Source: Fidelibacterota bacterium TMED108
Lineage (GTDB): Bacteria; Fidelibacterota; Marinisomatia; Marinisomatales; TCS55
DNA: 8,872 bases
Assembly: GCA_002172545.1 (NCBI GenBank)
Contig: NHFJ01000020.1
Location: 9,210-18,081, forward strand
Direction of reading: 5' to 3'
Under the pieces are notes generated by a model, which was not told the origin of the DNA, did no database searches, and saw only the letters and a list, made by a program, of their open reading frames with translations. Positions 1 through 8,631 of this stretch are shown piece after piece (the first letter of the stretch is position 1; every line of letters begins with the position of its first letter). Both the position numbers and the translations under genes were made by a program.

Positions 1-1022
1 AGTTGGGTCATCTGGGTGAGACAATAGGAGAAGTTTGTTTTAATACCGGGATGACAGGTTACCAAGAAATACTAACTGATCCATCATATTGTAGTCAAAT
101 TGTCACAATGACATCTCCTCACATCGGTAATTATGGGATTAATAAAGAGGACGTAGAATCAAATAAAATTCAAGTATCAGGCTTTGTTATTAAGGAGGAA
201 TCTATAGTTCCTTCAAACTGGAGGTCGACGAGCTCTTTAGATGAATATTTAAAAAAGAATAAAATTGTAGGGATTCAAGATATTGATACGCGATCATTAA
301 CTCGTCATATAAGAGATCAAGGCGCTATGAATGGAATTATATCTTCAGTTGATAATGATTTAGTCAACTTGTCAAATAAACTTAAAAAAGCTCCATCAAT
401 GAATGGACTTGATTTAGCTAAAACTGTTAGCACAAAAAAAGTTTATAAATGGTCACAAACTGGACAGTTTAAGGTTGCAGCAATTGATTACGGAATTAAG
501 CATAATATTTTAAATATTTTGAAAGATAATAATTGTGAAGTGACAGTATTTCCAGCACAAACCAGTGCTAAGGAAATTTTAGATTTTAATCCGGATGGAA
601 TATTTTTAAGTAATGGTCCGGGCGATCCTTCTGCAGTAACATATGGTATTGAAATGGTTAAAAGTTTACTAGGTTCTAAACCAATTTTTGGAATTTGTCT
701 AGGTCATCAAATACTGTCTCTTGCATTAGGAGCTAAAACATTCAAGCTTAAGTTTGGGCATAGAGGAATTAATCATCCTGTAAAGAATTTAGAAACAGAG
801 GTTGTTGAAATTACTAGCCAGAATCATGGATTTGCTGTTGATATTAATTCTTTACCAGAAAATGTAGTTGCAACGCACATAAACTTAAATGACAACACAA
901 ATGAAGGAATTGAATGCAAAGAATTTAAAGCTTTTTCAGTACAACATCATCCAGAGTCAAGTCCCGGACCTCACGATAGTAGATATCTTTTTGAAAAATT
1001 TATAAAATTAATGAAAGGTTAA
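1..1022 (+). CDS. carA: Carbamoyl-phosphate synthase small (glutaminase) subunit CarA, 5'-truncated by window edge
   Basis: CarA hydrolyses glutamine and passes ammonia to CarB for carbamoyl phosphate synthesis in the cytoplasm. The reading frame is open to the left edge; its first full codon is at base 3. Counting from there, 339 residues are present. The CarA N-terminal domain shows as GEVCFNTGMTGYQEILTDPS (residues 9-28), and the class I glutamine amidotransferase domain fills about 157-339. The nucleophile is C232 in GICLGHQ, and the other triad members are H316 and E318 in QHHPES. These lie a constant 37 positions before E. coli C269, H353 and E355, so about 37 N-terminal residues are missing. 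The codon at base 3 is TTG but lies inside the conserved N-terminal domain, so it is not the real start. The stop TAA at 1020-1022 is 3 nt before carB. Promoter and any pyrimidine or arginine control region lie outside the window. Identification is secure. Confidence 0.97.
   Translation, partial: LGHLGETIGEVCFNTGMTGYQEILTDPSYCSQIVTMTSPHIGNYGINKEDVESNKIQVSGFVIKEESIVPSNWRSTSSLDEYLKKNKIVGIQDIDTRSLTRHIRDQGAMNGIISSVDNDLVNLSNKLKKAPSMNGLDLAKTVSTKKVYKWSQTGQFKVAAIDYGIKHNILNILKDNNCEVTVFPAQTSAKEILDFNPDGIFLSNGPGDPSAVTYGIEMVKSLLGSKPIFGICLGHQILSLALGAKTFKLKFGHRGINHPVKNLETEVVEITSQNHGFAVDINSLPENVVATHINLNDNTNEGIECKEFKAFSVQHHPESSPGPHDSRYLFEKFIKLMKG
1014..1018 (+). promoter_or_regulatory. Ribosome binding site of carB (AAAGG)
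   Basis: AAAGG lies within the last two carA codons, 7 nt before the TTG start of carB, which is normal Shine-Dalgarno spacing. It supports TTG at 1026 as a genuine start and suggests that carB translation is coupled to the end of carA translation. Confidence 0.6.
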
Positions 1023-1025
1023 AAA

Positions 1026-4000
1026 TTGTCTAAGCGAGATGATATTAATTCTATTTTAATAATTGGCGCAGGTCCAATCGTAATTGGCCAAGCATGTGAG
1101 TTTGATTATTCAGGAACTCAAGCAACCCAAGCGTTAAAAGAAGAAGGGTATAGGATTATTCTAATTAATTCAAATCCTGCTACAATAATGACGGATCCGA
1201 ATTTAGCTGATGCAACATATATTGAGCCTATAACTCCAGAATATGTTGAGGCAATTATTAAAAAAGAAAAACCAGATGCTATACTTCCAACAGTTGGAGG
1301 TCAAACTGCTTTAAATATTGCAATGGAATTGCATAAAAATGGGACTTTAAAAAAATATAATATCGAGTTAATTGGTGCGCAAGTTGATGCAATCAATAAG
1401 GCTGAAGACAGAGAAAAATTCAAAGAGGCTATGGATGAAATAGGCATTGATACTGCTCAAGGCGGTTTTGTCAATACATGGGATGAAGCAGAGAAAATGC
1501 TGGATAAGATACATTTTCCGTTAATAATACGACCCTCATTTACTCTCGGCGGAACGGGTGGTTCCGTAGCATATAACCTCGATGAATTTCAAGATTTGGT
1601 TGAGAACGGACTACAAGCAAGCCCTATATCAGAAGTATTAATAGAAGAGTCGCTTCTTGGATGGAAAGAATATGAGCTCGAAGTTGTTAGGGATAAATCT
1701 GATAATGCAATAATAATCTGCTCCATTGAAAACATTGATCCAATGGGAGTGCATACTGGTGATTCTGTGACAGTTGCTCCATCAATGACATTGTCTGATA
1801 AAGAATTTCAAGATATGCGAAATTGGTCTATTCAATGTTTGAGAAAAATTGGTGTTGAAACTGGCGGATCAAATGTCCAGTTTGCTGTGAATCCAAAAAC
1901 GGGTCGATGTATAATTATAGAAATGAATCCGCGAGTTAGTCGCTCTTCAGCACTTGCCTCTAAAGCTACCGGATTTCCAATTGCGAAAGTAGCTGCAAAA
2001 TTAGCGGTAGGATATACTCTTGATGAATTGCAAAACGATATCACTGGAAAAACTTTAGCAGCATTTGAACCTACAATTGATTATGTAATTGTGAAGGTAC
2101 CAAGGTTTGATTTTGAAAAGTTTCCATCTGCTACTGGGCATCTGGGTGTTCAAATGCAAAGCGTTGGTGAGGTAATGTCTATTGGAAGAACTTTTAGGGA
2201 GTCGCTTCAAAAAGCATTTAGATCTCTTGAGGTAGGACTAAATGGGCTAGAGCCTAAAATAGCTATAGATGATGATCCAGAGCTAAGCAGAGCACGTACC
2301 TTAGATATGAATACACTTCAGTACGCAACAAGCTTTAGACTGCTTAAGGTCAGAGAGGCCTTAAAAGAAGGTGCGTCTATTAATGATGTTTATAAATCTA
2401 CTAAAATCGATCCATGGTTCCTGCATCAAATTAAATTTTTAGTTGAATGCGATAAAAATACTCCACTTCTCAAGCTTAAGCAAAATGGCTTTTCAGATGC
2501 ACAAATTTCTAAAATGAAAAACATAACTGAAAATGAGGCTAGAAGCGAAAGAAAGAAGAAGTCAATAATTCCATCATTCAAGGTAGTAGATACATGTGCA
2601 GCGGAATTTGAAGCTAAAACCCCATATTGCTATTCCTCGTATGATGATGAAAATGAAATAAAACCATTAAATGGAAAAAAGGTAATGATTCTTGGTGGAG
2701 GACCAAATAGGATAGGACAAGGAATTGAATTTGATTATTGTTGCGTTCAGGCAGTATTTGGACTTCAGGATCAAAATTATAAGACAATAATGGTTAATTG
2801 TAATCCAGAAACAGTGAGCACCGATTTCGATTTGGTTGATCGGTTATATTTTGAACCAGTAACCTATGAAGATGTATTAAATATTGTTGAATTTGAAAAG
2901 CCGGATGGTGTACTGATTCAATTTGGAGGACAAACTCCACTTAAAATAGCAAAAGCGCTTGATGAGGCCGGTGTTCCAATTTTAGGTACATCACCAAATA
3001 ACATCGATTTAGCAGAAGATAGAGAAAAATTTGGAAAAATATTAAATGAGTTAGATATTAAATGTCCTAAATATGGGACAGGTAGGACTCTTGAAGAGGT
3101 CTCCGTGATTGCTGAGAATATTGGTTTTCCTATTTTAGCCCGACCTAGCTATGTCCTGGGAGGCAGGGCAATGGAAATAGTTTATTCAAATCAGCAACTG
3201 GTTGATTATATTTCAAGAAATGCCGATGTTACAAAAGGGCACCCAATACTAATTGATCAATTTCTAGAAGACGCATTTGAGTTTGATGTAGATGCATTAT
3301 GCGATGGTGATATTGTTCATATTGGGGCGATAATGCAACACATTGAAGAGGCGGGAATACACTCTGGAGATTCGGCCTGTGTATTGCCACCCTATAAAAT
3401 ATCATCAAAAGCGATGGTAGAAATAGAAAGAATCACAAAAGATCTTGCTCTTAAGCTTAATGTAGTTGGCTTGATTAATTTACAATTCGCATTTAAAAAT
3501 AATGAAATATATGTATTAGAAGTCAACCCTCGTGCTAGCAGAACAACACCATTTGTAAGTAAAGCTACAAATGTTCCGCTGGCAAGGATTGCTGCGCAGC
3601 TTGCCACAGGCGCAAAACTTAAAGATTTTAAACTTAAAAGCTGGGATCAAATTAACCACGTTGCTATTAAAGAAGCCGTATTGCCTTTTAACAAATTTCC
3701 AGATGAATCAATATATCTTTCTCCTGAAATGAAATCAACTGGTGAAGTTATGGGTATTTCTCAATCGATGGGTGAATCATTTAAAAAGGCTTCAATTAGC
3801 GCTGGCAATGATATCCCTTCAGCTGGTACAATATTTATTTCTGTAAATGATTCTGATAAGCTAAATATGATTTCAATAGCTAGAGATTTTACAGAACTTG
3901 GTTTTAATATAATTGCAACTAGTGGGACCGCAAATGAATTGAAACAAAATGGAATTAATGTTAATTCAATTTACAAAGTTGGTGAAGGTAGACCAAATGT

Positions 4001-4214
4001 TGTAGATGCGATAAAAAATAGTGAGATTGATATAGTTATAAATACTCCTTATGGTAAGCAGGCTAGATTTGATGAAGAGTCAATAGGTAAAGCGTGTATA
4101 CAAAAAGGAGTTGTTTCAATTACAACACTATCTGGAGCAGATGCTGCTTTAAGAGCAATAAGAAAATCTAATGATGAAATAAAAGTTAAATCAATTCAAG
4201 ATTATCATATTTAA
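1026..4214 (+). CDS. carB: Carbamoyl-phosphate synthase large subunit CarB (TTG start)
   Basis: CarB makes carbamoyl phosphate from bicarbonate, ammonia and 2 ATP, feeding arginine and pyrimidine synthesis. At 1062 aa it is close to E. coli CarB (1073), collinear and uninterrupted. The carboxyphosphate ATP-grasp half spans about 1-400 ([17 protein letters not shown] at 14-30; [12 protein letters not shown] at 169-180; [20 protein letters not shown] from 299). The oligomerisation domain is about 401-547. The carbamate ATP-grasp half is about 550-930 ([17 protein letters not shown] at 557-573; [15 protein letters not shown] at 706-720; EVNPRASRT at 832-840). The C-terminal MGS-like allosteric domain is about 931-1062. 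Residues matching the E. coli ornithine site are present (E774, H779, D782, E883), as are those of the UMP site (T965, T968, K984, N1006, T1007). These correspondences come from recalled E. coli sequence. The TTG start is forced: the carA stop is in the same frame one codon upstream, and the next ATG codes for residue 55. Confidence 0.98.
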   Translation: MSKRDDINSILIIGAGPIVIGQACEFDYSGTQATQALKEEGYRIILINSNPATIMTDPNLADATYIEPITPEYVEAIIKKEKPDAILPTVGGQTALNIAMELHKNGTLKKYNIELIGAQVDAINKAEDREKFKEAMDEIGIDTAQGGFVNTWDEAEKMLDKIHFPLIIRPSFTLGGTGGSVAYNLDEFQDLVENGLQASPISEVLIEESLLGWKEYELEVVRDKSDNAIIICSIENIDPMGVHTGDSVTVAPSMTLSDKEFQDMRNWSIQCLRKIGVETGGSNVQFAVNPKTGRCIIIEMNPRVSRSSALASKATGFPIAKVAAKLAVGYTLDELQNDITGKTLAAFEPTIDYVIVKVPRFDFEKFPSATGHLGVQMQSVGEVMSIGRTFRESLQKAFRSLEVGLNGLEPKIAIDDDPELSRARTLDMNTLQYATSFRLLKVREALKEGASINDVYKSTKIDPWFLHQIKFLVECDKNTPLLKLKQNGFSDAQISKMKNITENEARSERKKKSIIPSFKVVDTCAAEFEAKTPYCYSSYDDENEIKPLNGKKVMILGGGPNRIGQGIEFDYCCVQAVFGLQDQNYKTIMVNCNPETVSTDFDLVDRLYFEPVTYEDVLNIVEFEKPDGVLIQFGGQTPLKIAKALDEAGVPILGTSPNNIDLAEDREKFGKILNELDIKCPKYGTGRTLEEVSVIAENIGFPILARPSYVLGGRAMEIVYSNQQLVDYISRNADVTKGHPILIDQFLEDAFEFDVDALCDGDIVHIGAIMQHIEEAGIHSGDSACVLPPYKISSKAMVEIERITKDLALKLNVVGLINLQFAFKNNEIYVLEVNPRASRTTPFVSKATNVPLARIAAQLATGAKLKDFKLKSWDQINHVAIKEAVLPFNKFPDESIYLSPEMKSTGEVMGISQSMGESFKKASISAGNDIPSAGTIFISVNDSDKLNMISIARDFTELGFNIIATSGTANELKQNGINVNSIYKVGEGRPNVVDAIKNSEIDIVINTPYGKQARFDEESIGKACIQKGVVSITTLSGADAALRAIRKSNDEIKVKSIQDYHI

Positions 4215-4250
4215 TATATTTTTAAATAAAAAATACGGGAAAAATTAATA
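4215..4250 (+). other. 36-nt carB-OAT intergenic spacer with weak ribosome binding site
   Basis: This very AT-rich spacer is the only non-coding gap in the window. It contains CGGGA at 4236-4240, ending 10 nt before the ATG, the best available Shine-Dalgarno-like stretch. There is no hairpin and no convincing promoter that could be separated from the background A/T richness. The short spacing favours cotranscription of the aminotransferase gene with carAB. Confidence 0.5.
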
Positions 4251-5489
4251 ATGAGTAAAATAAGTTCAAAATCATCTAACGCAATTGATCTTGAGAATAA
4301 ATATGGAGCCCATAATTACCACCCTTTACCTGTTGTTTTATCAAAAGGAAAAGGTGTAAAAGTATGGGACGTTGATAGGAAAGAATATTATGATTTTCTC
4401 TCTGCTTATTCAGCAGTTAATCAAGGTCATTGTCATCCTAGAATTGTGTCAACGCTAGTTCAGCAAGCAGAAAAACTACAGTTAACATCTCGGGCATTTT
4501 ATACTGATGCGCTTGGTGAGTATGCAAAATATATAACATCATTATTTGGTTATGATAAGGTTCTTCCGATGAATACTGGAGTAGAAGGAGGAGAAACTGC
4601 TTTAAAATTATGTAGAAAATGGGCGTATAAAGTCAAAGGAACTAAAAAGAATAAAGCAAAAATTTTATTTGCTGAAGGTAATTTTTGGGGAAGAACTCTT
4701 GCGGCTTGTTCATCCTCAACCGACCCAGACTGCTATGAAGATTATGGTCCGTTTATACCAGGATTTGAAGTTATACCTTATAACGATTTAACCTCTCTTA
4801 GTAATGCACTAAAAGATGAAAACGTAGCGGGATTTATGGTTGAACCAATTCAAGGTGAAGCTGGAGTTGTTGTTCCTGATGAAGGGTACATAAAAGAAGC
4901 ATACCGGCTATGCAAAGAAAAGAACGTTCTTTTTATTGCTGATGAAGTTCAAACAGGCTTGGGTAGAACGGGTAAAATGCTATGCAGCGATTATGATAAT
5001 ATTAAGCCAGATATTTTAATTCTAGGAAAAGCACTGTCTGGTGGAATTTTGCCGATTTCAGCTGTGTTAAGTTCAGATGAAATTATGCTAACAATAAAAC
5101 CAGGGCAACACGGTTCTACGTATGGAGGGAACCCTCTGGCTTGCAGAGTAGCGCAAGTTGCGCTTGAAGTAATTGAAGAAGAGCAGTTAGCTAAAAATGC
5201 ATTTAAACTTGGTGAAGTATTTAGACAAGAGATGAGCAGTATAATTCAAAAAAGCGATATTATAAATACAGTCAGGGGTAAAGGGTTATTAAATGCATTA
5301 GTGATTAATGATTCACCTGAAAGCACAACTGCGTTAGGTATTTGTCACGCTTTAAAGGATAATGGACTGCTTGCTAAGCCAACGCATGGGAATATAATTA
5401 GATTTGCTCCTCCACTTACAATTAGCCAGTCGGAGCTACTAAAATGTTGCAAAATTATTGAGAAAACAATTTTAAATTTCAAAAATTAA
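4251..5489 (+). CDS. rocD: Ornithine aminotransferase (ornithine--oxo-acid transaminase, OAT/RocD type)
   Basis: This PLP-dependent class III aminotransferase (412 aa) moves the delta-amino group of ornithine to 2-oxoglutarate, giving glutamate-5-semialdehyde/P5C and glutamate; the reaction is reversible. It carries [10 protein letters not shown] (18-27), [13 protein letters not shown] (51-63), [10 protein letters not shown] (107-116), GNFWGRT (143-149), EPIQGEAG (198-205), [12 protein letters not shown] (230-241), GKALSGG (259-265) and GSTYGGNP (288-295). Compared with recalled human OAT, functional residues align with a constant offset of 32: Y23 (human Y55), Y53 (Y85), R148 (R180), E203 (E235), D231 (D263) and PLP lysine K260 (K292). 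The ornithine-specificity tyrosines and arginine argue against acetylornithine or GABA aminotransferase. The offset equals the mitochondrial presequence, absent here. It resembles eukaryotic OAT more than Bacillus RocD. It follows carB by 36 nt, and its stop overlaps that of convergent aroQ. Whether it works in ornithine breakdown or synthesis cannot be told from sequence. Confidence 0.93.
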   Translation: MSKISSKSSNAIDLENKYGAHNYHPLPVVLSKGKGVKVWDVDRKEYYDFLSAYSAVNQGHCHPRIVSTLVQQAEKLQLTSRAFYTDALGEYAKYITSLFGYDKVLPMNTGVEGGETALKLCRKWAYKVKGTKKNKAKILFAEGNFWGRTLAACSSSTDPDCYEDYGPFIPGFEVIPYNDLTSLSNALKDENVAGFMVEPIQGEAGVVVPDEGYIKEAYRLCKEKNVLFIADEVQTGLGRTGKMLCSDYDNIKPDILILGKALSGGILPISAVLSSDEIMLTIKPGQHGSTYGGNPLACRVAQVALEVIEEEQLAKNAFKLGEVFRQEMSSIIQKSDIINTVRGKGLLNALVINDSPESTTALGICHALKDNGLLAKPTHGNIIRFAPPLTISQSELLKCCKIIEKTILNFKN

Positions 5490-5926
5490 TTATTTTTTTT
5501 ATTTTTATAAGCAGCAAGCATTCTTACTGCATCTAGATATCCACTTTTACCAAGACCGGTTATTTGACCAATACATACATCCTTAATTACAGATTTTTTT
5601 CTAAATTCTTCTCTTTTATTAATGTTACTTAAATGAACCTCAACTGTTGGAATATCAACAGATTCAATAGCATCTCTTATCGCGTAAGAATAATGCGTGA
5701 ATGCACCTGGATTAATAATAATTCCTTCACAAGAATCTATAGATCTATGCATTTCATCAATTATCTTACCTTCATGGTTAGATTGAAACCATTCAATTAG
5801 ATGTTTATTCTCTATTTTAATTTCAACCCAGTTCTGAATTTCATTTAACGTTTCTTTTCCGTAAATATTTTTATTTCGCTTACCAAGTAAATTTAAATTT
5901 GGTCCGTTAAAGATTTTAATATTCAT
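5486..5926 (-). CDS. aroQ: Type II 3-dehydroquinate dehydratase AroQ
   Basis: AroQ converts 3-dehydroquinate to 3-dehydroshikimate, step 3 of the shikimate pathway; type II enzymes are dodecamers unrelated to type I AroD. At 146 aa it has the usual length. Diagnostic stretches are [12 protein letters not shown] (6-17), [10 protein letters not shown] (48-57), [15 protein letters not shown] (72-86), [14 protein letters not shown] (96-109) and [12 protein letters not shown] (122-133). Residues matching the M. tuberculosis active site are all present: R17, Y22 (catalytic tyrosine), N72, H78, H98, R105 and R109. The second histidine often seen after EVHLSN is asparagine here (N103); as I recall it is not catalytic. 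The ATG at 5924-5926 overlaps the end of aroB by 11 nt and is preceded by AAAGG (5933-5937) at 6-nt spacing. The lysine/asparagine-rich end KNKKNN is encoded by an A-rich tract. It is the last gene of the aro operon, and its stop overlaps the convergent aminotransferase gene by 4 nt. Confidence 0.96.
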   Translation of the reverse strand: MNIKIFNGPNLNLLGKRNKNIYGKETLNEIQNWVEIKIENKHLIEWFQSNHEGKIIDEMHRSIDSCEGIIINPGAFTHYSYAIRDAIESVDIPTVEVHLSNINKREEFRKKSVIKDVCIGQITGLGKSGYLDAVRMLAAYKNKKNN

Positions 5927-6992
5927 GCAATACCTTTATTGATTCTAATATTTCAAAACTTGATACATCTTGAGTGACTATAGCTTTACCTAACCCATTT
6001 AAAAGTATAAAATTTAGTATTCCATTTTCATTCTTTTTATCAAAGTTGATATAGTGCATTATCTTTTCAGGGTCTAGTGCACTTATTTTAGGTAATGGTA
6101 ATCGATTAATTGTTTCTATAAGTAAATTATAATCCTCAGTATTTAATAAACCTTTTTTGTGTGATATCCATGCTGAGCATTTCATTCCAAGGGAAACTGC
6201 TTCACCGTGCTTAATCATCTTGTAACCTAAATGAGATTCTAAGGCATGTCCAATTGTATGTCCAAAGTTTAGTATTCTTCTTAGATCGGTTTCATTTTCA
6301 TCTTTTGTGACAATTTCAGCTTTTATTTGACAGCACCTTTCAATTGCTTTCGTGTAGGGAAAATTTTCAATATCTTTGACCCATTCATATAAGTTATTTA
6401 GAAAACCACGATCTTTAATTGCTCCATATTTTATTATTTCTCCTAAGCCTGAAACTTTTTCGCTAAACGGCAATGTGTTTAGTAAATCTGGATCTACTAC
6501 AACAGATACTGGCTGGTAAATAGAGCCCACAATATTCTTCTTTTTTGAAAAATTGAGACCTGTTTTTCCACCAATGGATGAATCAACCATAGCAAGTAGA
6601 GTAGTTGGTACTTGATAATATTTAATTCCCCTCATAAATGATGAAGCAACAAAACCTGATATATCCCCAACGACTCCTCCTCCAAGTGCTATAACTACTG
6701 ATGTTCTATCACAATTTGAATCTATCATCTTTGTAATTATTTCATTATAAATTTTTAAATCCTTTGAATCATCTCCATCAGGAAGAATAATTTCTATAAC
6801 TTCATAGCCTGAATTTTCTAGATTATTTTTGAGTTTTAATCCATAATTTTTCATTAGTAACTCATGGCTAATAATTACAAGATTTTTGACACTTGCGTTA
6901 TGCATCAAATAATTAGAAAAGGAGTTTATTGCTCCATTTTCTACAATTATTTTATATGACCTATCATTTAGATCAACAATAATATCACTCAT
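5916..6992 (-). CDS. aroB: 3-dehydroquinate synthase AroB
   Basis: AroB cyclises DAHP to 3-dehydroquinate with catalytic NAD+ and a divalent metal, step 2 of the shikimate pathway. At 358 aa it is full length. The N-terminal Rossmann-like domain carries PDGDDSKDL (71-79, the DGE..K region) and GGGVVGDISGFVASSFMRG (104-122). It also has the substrate/NAD segment PTTLLAMVDSSIGGKTG (129-145, with D137 and K143) followed by KKKN (150-153). The metal ligands are all visible: E185 in GLGEIIKYG, H245 in NFGHTIGHALE, and H262 in KHGEAVSLGM. This completeness separates it from 2-deoxy-scyllo-inosose or aminodehydroquinate synthases, and the setting between aroK and aroQ confirms the role. The ATG overlaps the aroK stop as ATGA (6989-6992), with AGGA at 7001-7004 eight nt upstream. 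Its 3' end overlaps aroQ by 11 nt. Confidence 0.97.
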   Translation of the reverse strand: MSDIIVDLNDRSYKIIVENGAINSFSNYLMHNASVKNLVIISHELLMKNYGLKLKNNLENSGYEVIEIILPDGDDSKDLKIYNEIITKMIDSNCDRTSVVIALGGGVVGDISGFVASSFMRGIKYYQVPTTLLAMVDSSIGGKTGLNFSKKKNIVGSIYQPVSVVVDPDLLNTLPFSEKVSGLGEIIKYGAIKDRGFLNNLYEWVKDIENFPYTKAIERCCQIKAEIVTKDENETDLRRILNFGHTIGHALESHLGYKMIKHGEAVSLGMKCSAWISHKKGLLNTEDYNLLIETINRLPLPKISALDPEKIMHYINFDKKNENGILNFILLNGLGKAIVTQDVSSFEILESIKVLHEY

Positions 6993-7480
6993 TTTATGTA
7001 TCCTGAAATTTTCTTCATAATTTCTTTAGGTGACCCATCTTTTACACTAATAACATGATCCGCGGTTTGTAAATATATATTTTCTCTCTTTTCCCAAAGC
7101 GAAGCAAGAGTTTCCTTAAGATTTGCATTATTCAATAATGGTCGATTTTTTTGATATCTTAGTCTTTTTTCTAATTCAGCTAAATCTACGTTTAGAAAAA
7201 AAGACAACCCCTTCTTTATATAGTCTCTATTTTTTTTATTTAAAATAATCCCACCTCCACATGAAATAATATCTCCAGATGAATTCATAAGAGCATCGCT
7301 CTCTGCTTCACGAAACCTAACTTCACCATATTTTGAAAATATGTCTTTAATAGATAATGCATATTTTCTTTCAACAGTTTCATCTAAATCTTCAAAATCT
7401 TTATTTATATTTTCAGCTAATAATTTACCAATTGTTGTTTTTCCAGCACCTGTCATGCCAATTAAAAATATTTTTTTCAA
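6989..7480 (-). CDS. aroK: Shikimate kinase AroK (TTG start)
   Basis: Shikimate kinase phosphorylates shikimate to shikimate-3-phosphate with ATP, step 5 of the pathway. At 163 aa it is a single-domain NMP-kinase-like protein. It has a P-loop GMTGAGKTT (8-16, K14), a shikimate-binding DLD segment (31-33), GEVRFREAE (52-60, R57 corresponding to the shikimate-binding arginine), CGGG (74-77), the lid arginine in NRPLL (R113) and RENIY (132-136). The start codon is TTG at 7478-7480. An in-frame TAA at 7493-7495 blocks upstream extension, and the first in-frame ATG codes for M9 inside the P-loop, so no ATG start is possible. TTG overlaps the aroC stop as TTGA (7477-7480). No clear Shine-Dalgarno precedes it, so translation probably depends on ribosomes finishing aroC. 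The 3' end overlaps aroB by 4 nt. A gluconate-kinase-like alternative is unlikely given the context. Confidence 0.95.
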   Translation of the reverse strand: MKKIFLIGMTGAGKTTIGKLLAENINKDFEDLDETVERKYALSIKDIFSKYGEVRFREAESDALMNSSGDIISCGGGIILNKKNRDYIKKGLSFFLNVDLAELEKRLRYQKNRPLLNNANLKETLASLWEKRENIYLQTADHVISVKDGSPKEIMKKISGYIK

Positions 7481-8631
7481 TATTTTGCCGAATTATTCAT
7501 ATGAGATTTTAATTGTTCAATACTGTCTCCACCAAATTTTTCAAGAAGCGCGTCAGCAAGCGTTATGCAAAGCATGCTTTCAGATACTACTGATGCCGCA
7601 GGCACTGCACACGAATCCGTTCTTTCCTTATGGGCATTTTTTTCTTCATGTGTAACTATATCAATTGATCTCAATGGTTTAATTAGAGTTGAAATTGGTT
7701 TCATTGACATCCATAGAACTATAGGTTGTGCGTTGCTCATACCGCCCTCAATTCCACCAGCGTTATTAGTATGCCTAGTAAACTTTCCGTTCTCGTATCC
7801 AATTTCATCATGAACATTGCTACCAAATTGCGATGCACTCTTAAATCCGCTACCAATTTCAATGCCCTTAAAAGCATTTATACTCATCATCATTGTTGAT
7901 ATGCGCGCTTGAAGTTTATTATTCCATTGAGTATACGAGCCAAGACCATAAGGAACTCCTGTAGCAATAACTTCAAAAACACCACCAACAGAATCCCCTG
8001 CTTTTTTTGCATCATCTATAACATTTATCATTTCTTTTTCTGCGTTATCATCTAAACATCTAACTGGCGATATATCTGCTCTTTCATTCATTTCATCTGG
8101 TGTTAATTTATAATTTGATTCATCTTTTACATTATGTATTTGAACTACTCTACTGCCGATATAGATACCCACATCTTCAAGAAGCTTTCTGCACACAGAG
8201 CCTAGTGCTACGCGCATTGTCGTTTCTCTAGCGCTAGATCTTTCAAGAATATTGCGAATATCGCCAAAACCGTATTTATGCACACCCGCAAGATCAGCGT
8301 GCCCAGGCCTAGGTAGAGTTACTGGCTTTACTTTCTCTTGTATAGGTTCAACTGACATTTTTTTTGTCCAGTTTTTCCAATCGAGATTATCTATTAATAT
8401 TCCTACAGGTGATCCAAGAGTTAACCCATGCCGAACTCCACCCCATAGTTGTGCATGGTCTTTCTCAATTTTCATACGGCCACCTCTTCCATGACCCATT
8501 TGACGCCTTTTTAGTTGGCGATCAATATATTCTTCACTTATCTCAACACCAGCTGGCAGGCCATCTAGTATTCCAAGAAGTCCCTTTCCGTGAGACTCAC
8601 CTGACGTTAAAAACTGTAGTCTTTTTAGCAT
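7477..8631 (-). CDS. aroC: Chorismate synthase AroC (long form)
   Basis: AroC converts 5-enolpyruvylshikimate-3-phosphate to chorismate, the last common step to aromatic amino acids, folates and quinones, using reduced FMN without net redox change. At 384 aa it is full length. Family signatures are [10 protein letters not shown] (9-18, catalytic H14), RPGHADLAG (108-116, H111), [15 protein letters not shown] (124-138), GGIEGGMSN (292-300) and [10 protein letters not shown] (337-346, D339). The segment [13 protein letters not shown] (46-58) followed by [15 protein letters not shown] belongs to the longer class known from Actinobacteria, Firmicutes and Thermotogae; the shorter proteobacterial class has an RQGEPDKV-like segment there. 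No fused flavin reductase domain is present, so reduced FMN must come from elsewhere. The ATG has GAGG at 8639-8642, 7 nt upstream. The gene overlaps aroE by 7 nt and aroK by 4 nt. Confidence 0.98.
   Translation of the reverse strand: MLKRLQFLTSGESHGKGLLGILDGLPAGVEISEEYIDRQLKRRQMGHGRGGRMKIEKDHAQLWGGVRHGLTLGSPVGILIDNLDWKNWTKKMSVEPIQEKVKPVTLPRPGHADLAGVHKYGFGDIRNILERSSARETTMRVALGSVCRKLLEDVGIYIGSRVVQIHNVKDESNYKLTPDEMNERADISPVRCLDDNAEKEMINVIDDAKKAGDSVGGVFEVIATGVPYGLGSYTQWNNKLQARISTMMMSINAFKGIEIGSGFKSASQFGSNVHDEIGYENGKFTRHTNNAGGIEGGMSNAQPIVLWMSMKPISTLIKPLRSIDIVTHEEKNAHKERTDSCAVPAASVVSESMLCITLADALLEKFGGDSIEQLKSHMNNSAKY

Noticed and set aside
3..5. TTG at base 3 as a start codon for carA
   Set aside because: It falls inside the conserved N-terminal domain of CarA, about 37 residues in by comparison with E. 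coli; the real start lies off the window.
1832..2044. 70-codon minus-strand open frame inside carB
   Set aside because: It lies antisense to the conserved ATP-grasp motif region of carB, has no recognisable protein features and no ribosome binding site; it is a shadow of the coding strand.
3392..3607. 71-codon minus-strand open frame inside carB
   Set aside because: It is antisense to the second ATP-grasp motif region and its hydrophobic composition follows from the complement of the CarB codons; there is no independent support.
4215..4250. Separate promoter for the ornithine aminotransferase gene in the spacer
   Set aside because: TATATT-like strings occur, but the spacer is nearly all A/T and too short for a convincing -35/-10 pair with leader.
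5468..5506. Possible intrinsic terminator: AATTTT/AAAATT inverted repeat followed by a T-run
   Set aside because: The stem has no G-C pair and such repeats are expected by chance in sequence this AT-rich; it is noted as a finding, not called as a feature.
7341..7813. Plus-strand open frames (7341-7655 and 7565-7813) antisense to aroK and aroC
   Set aside because: They overlap two well-supported genes on the opposite strand and show no family resemblance.
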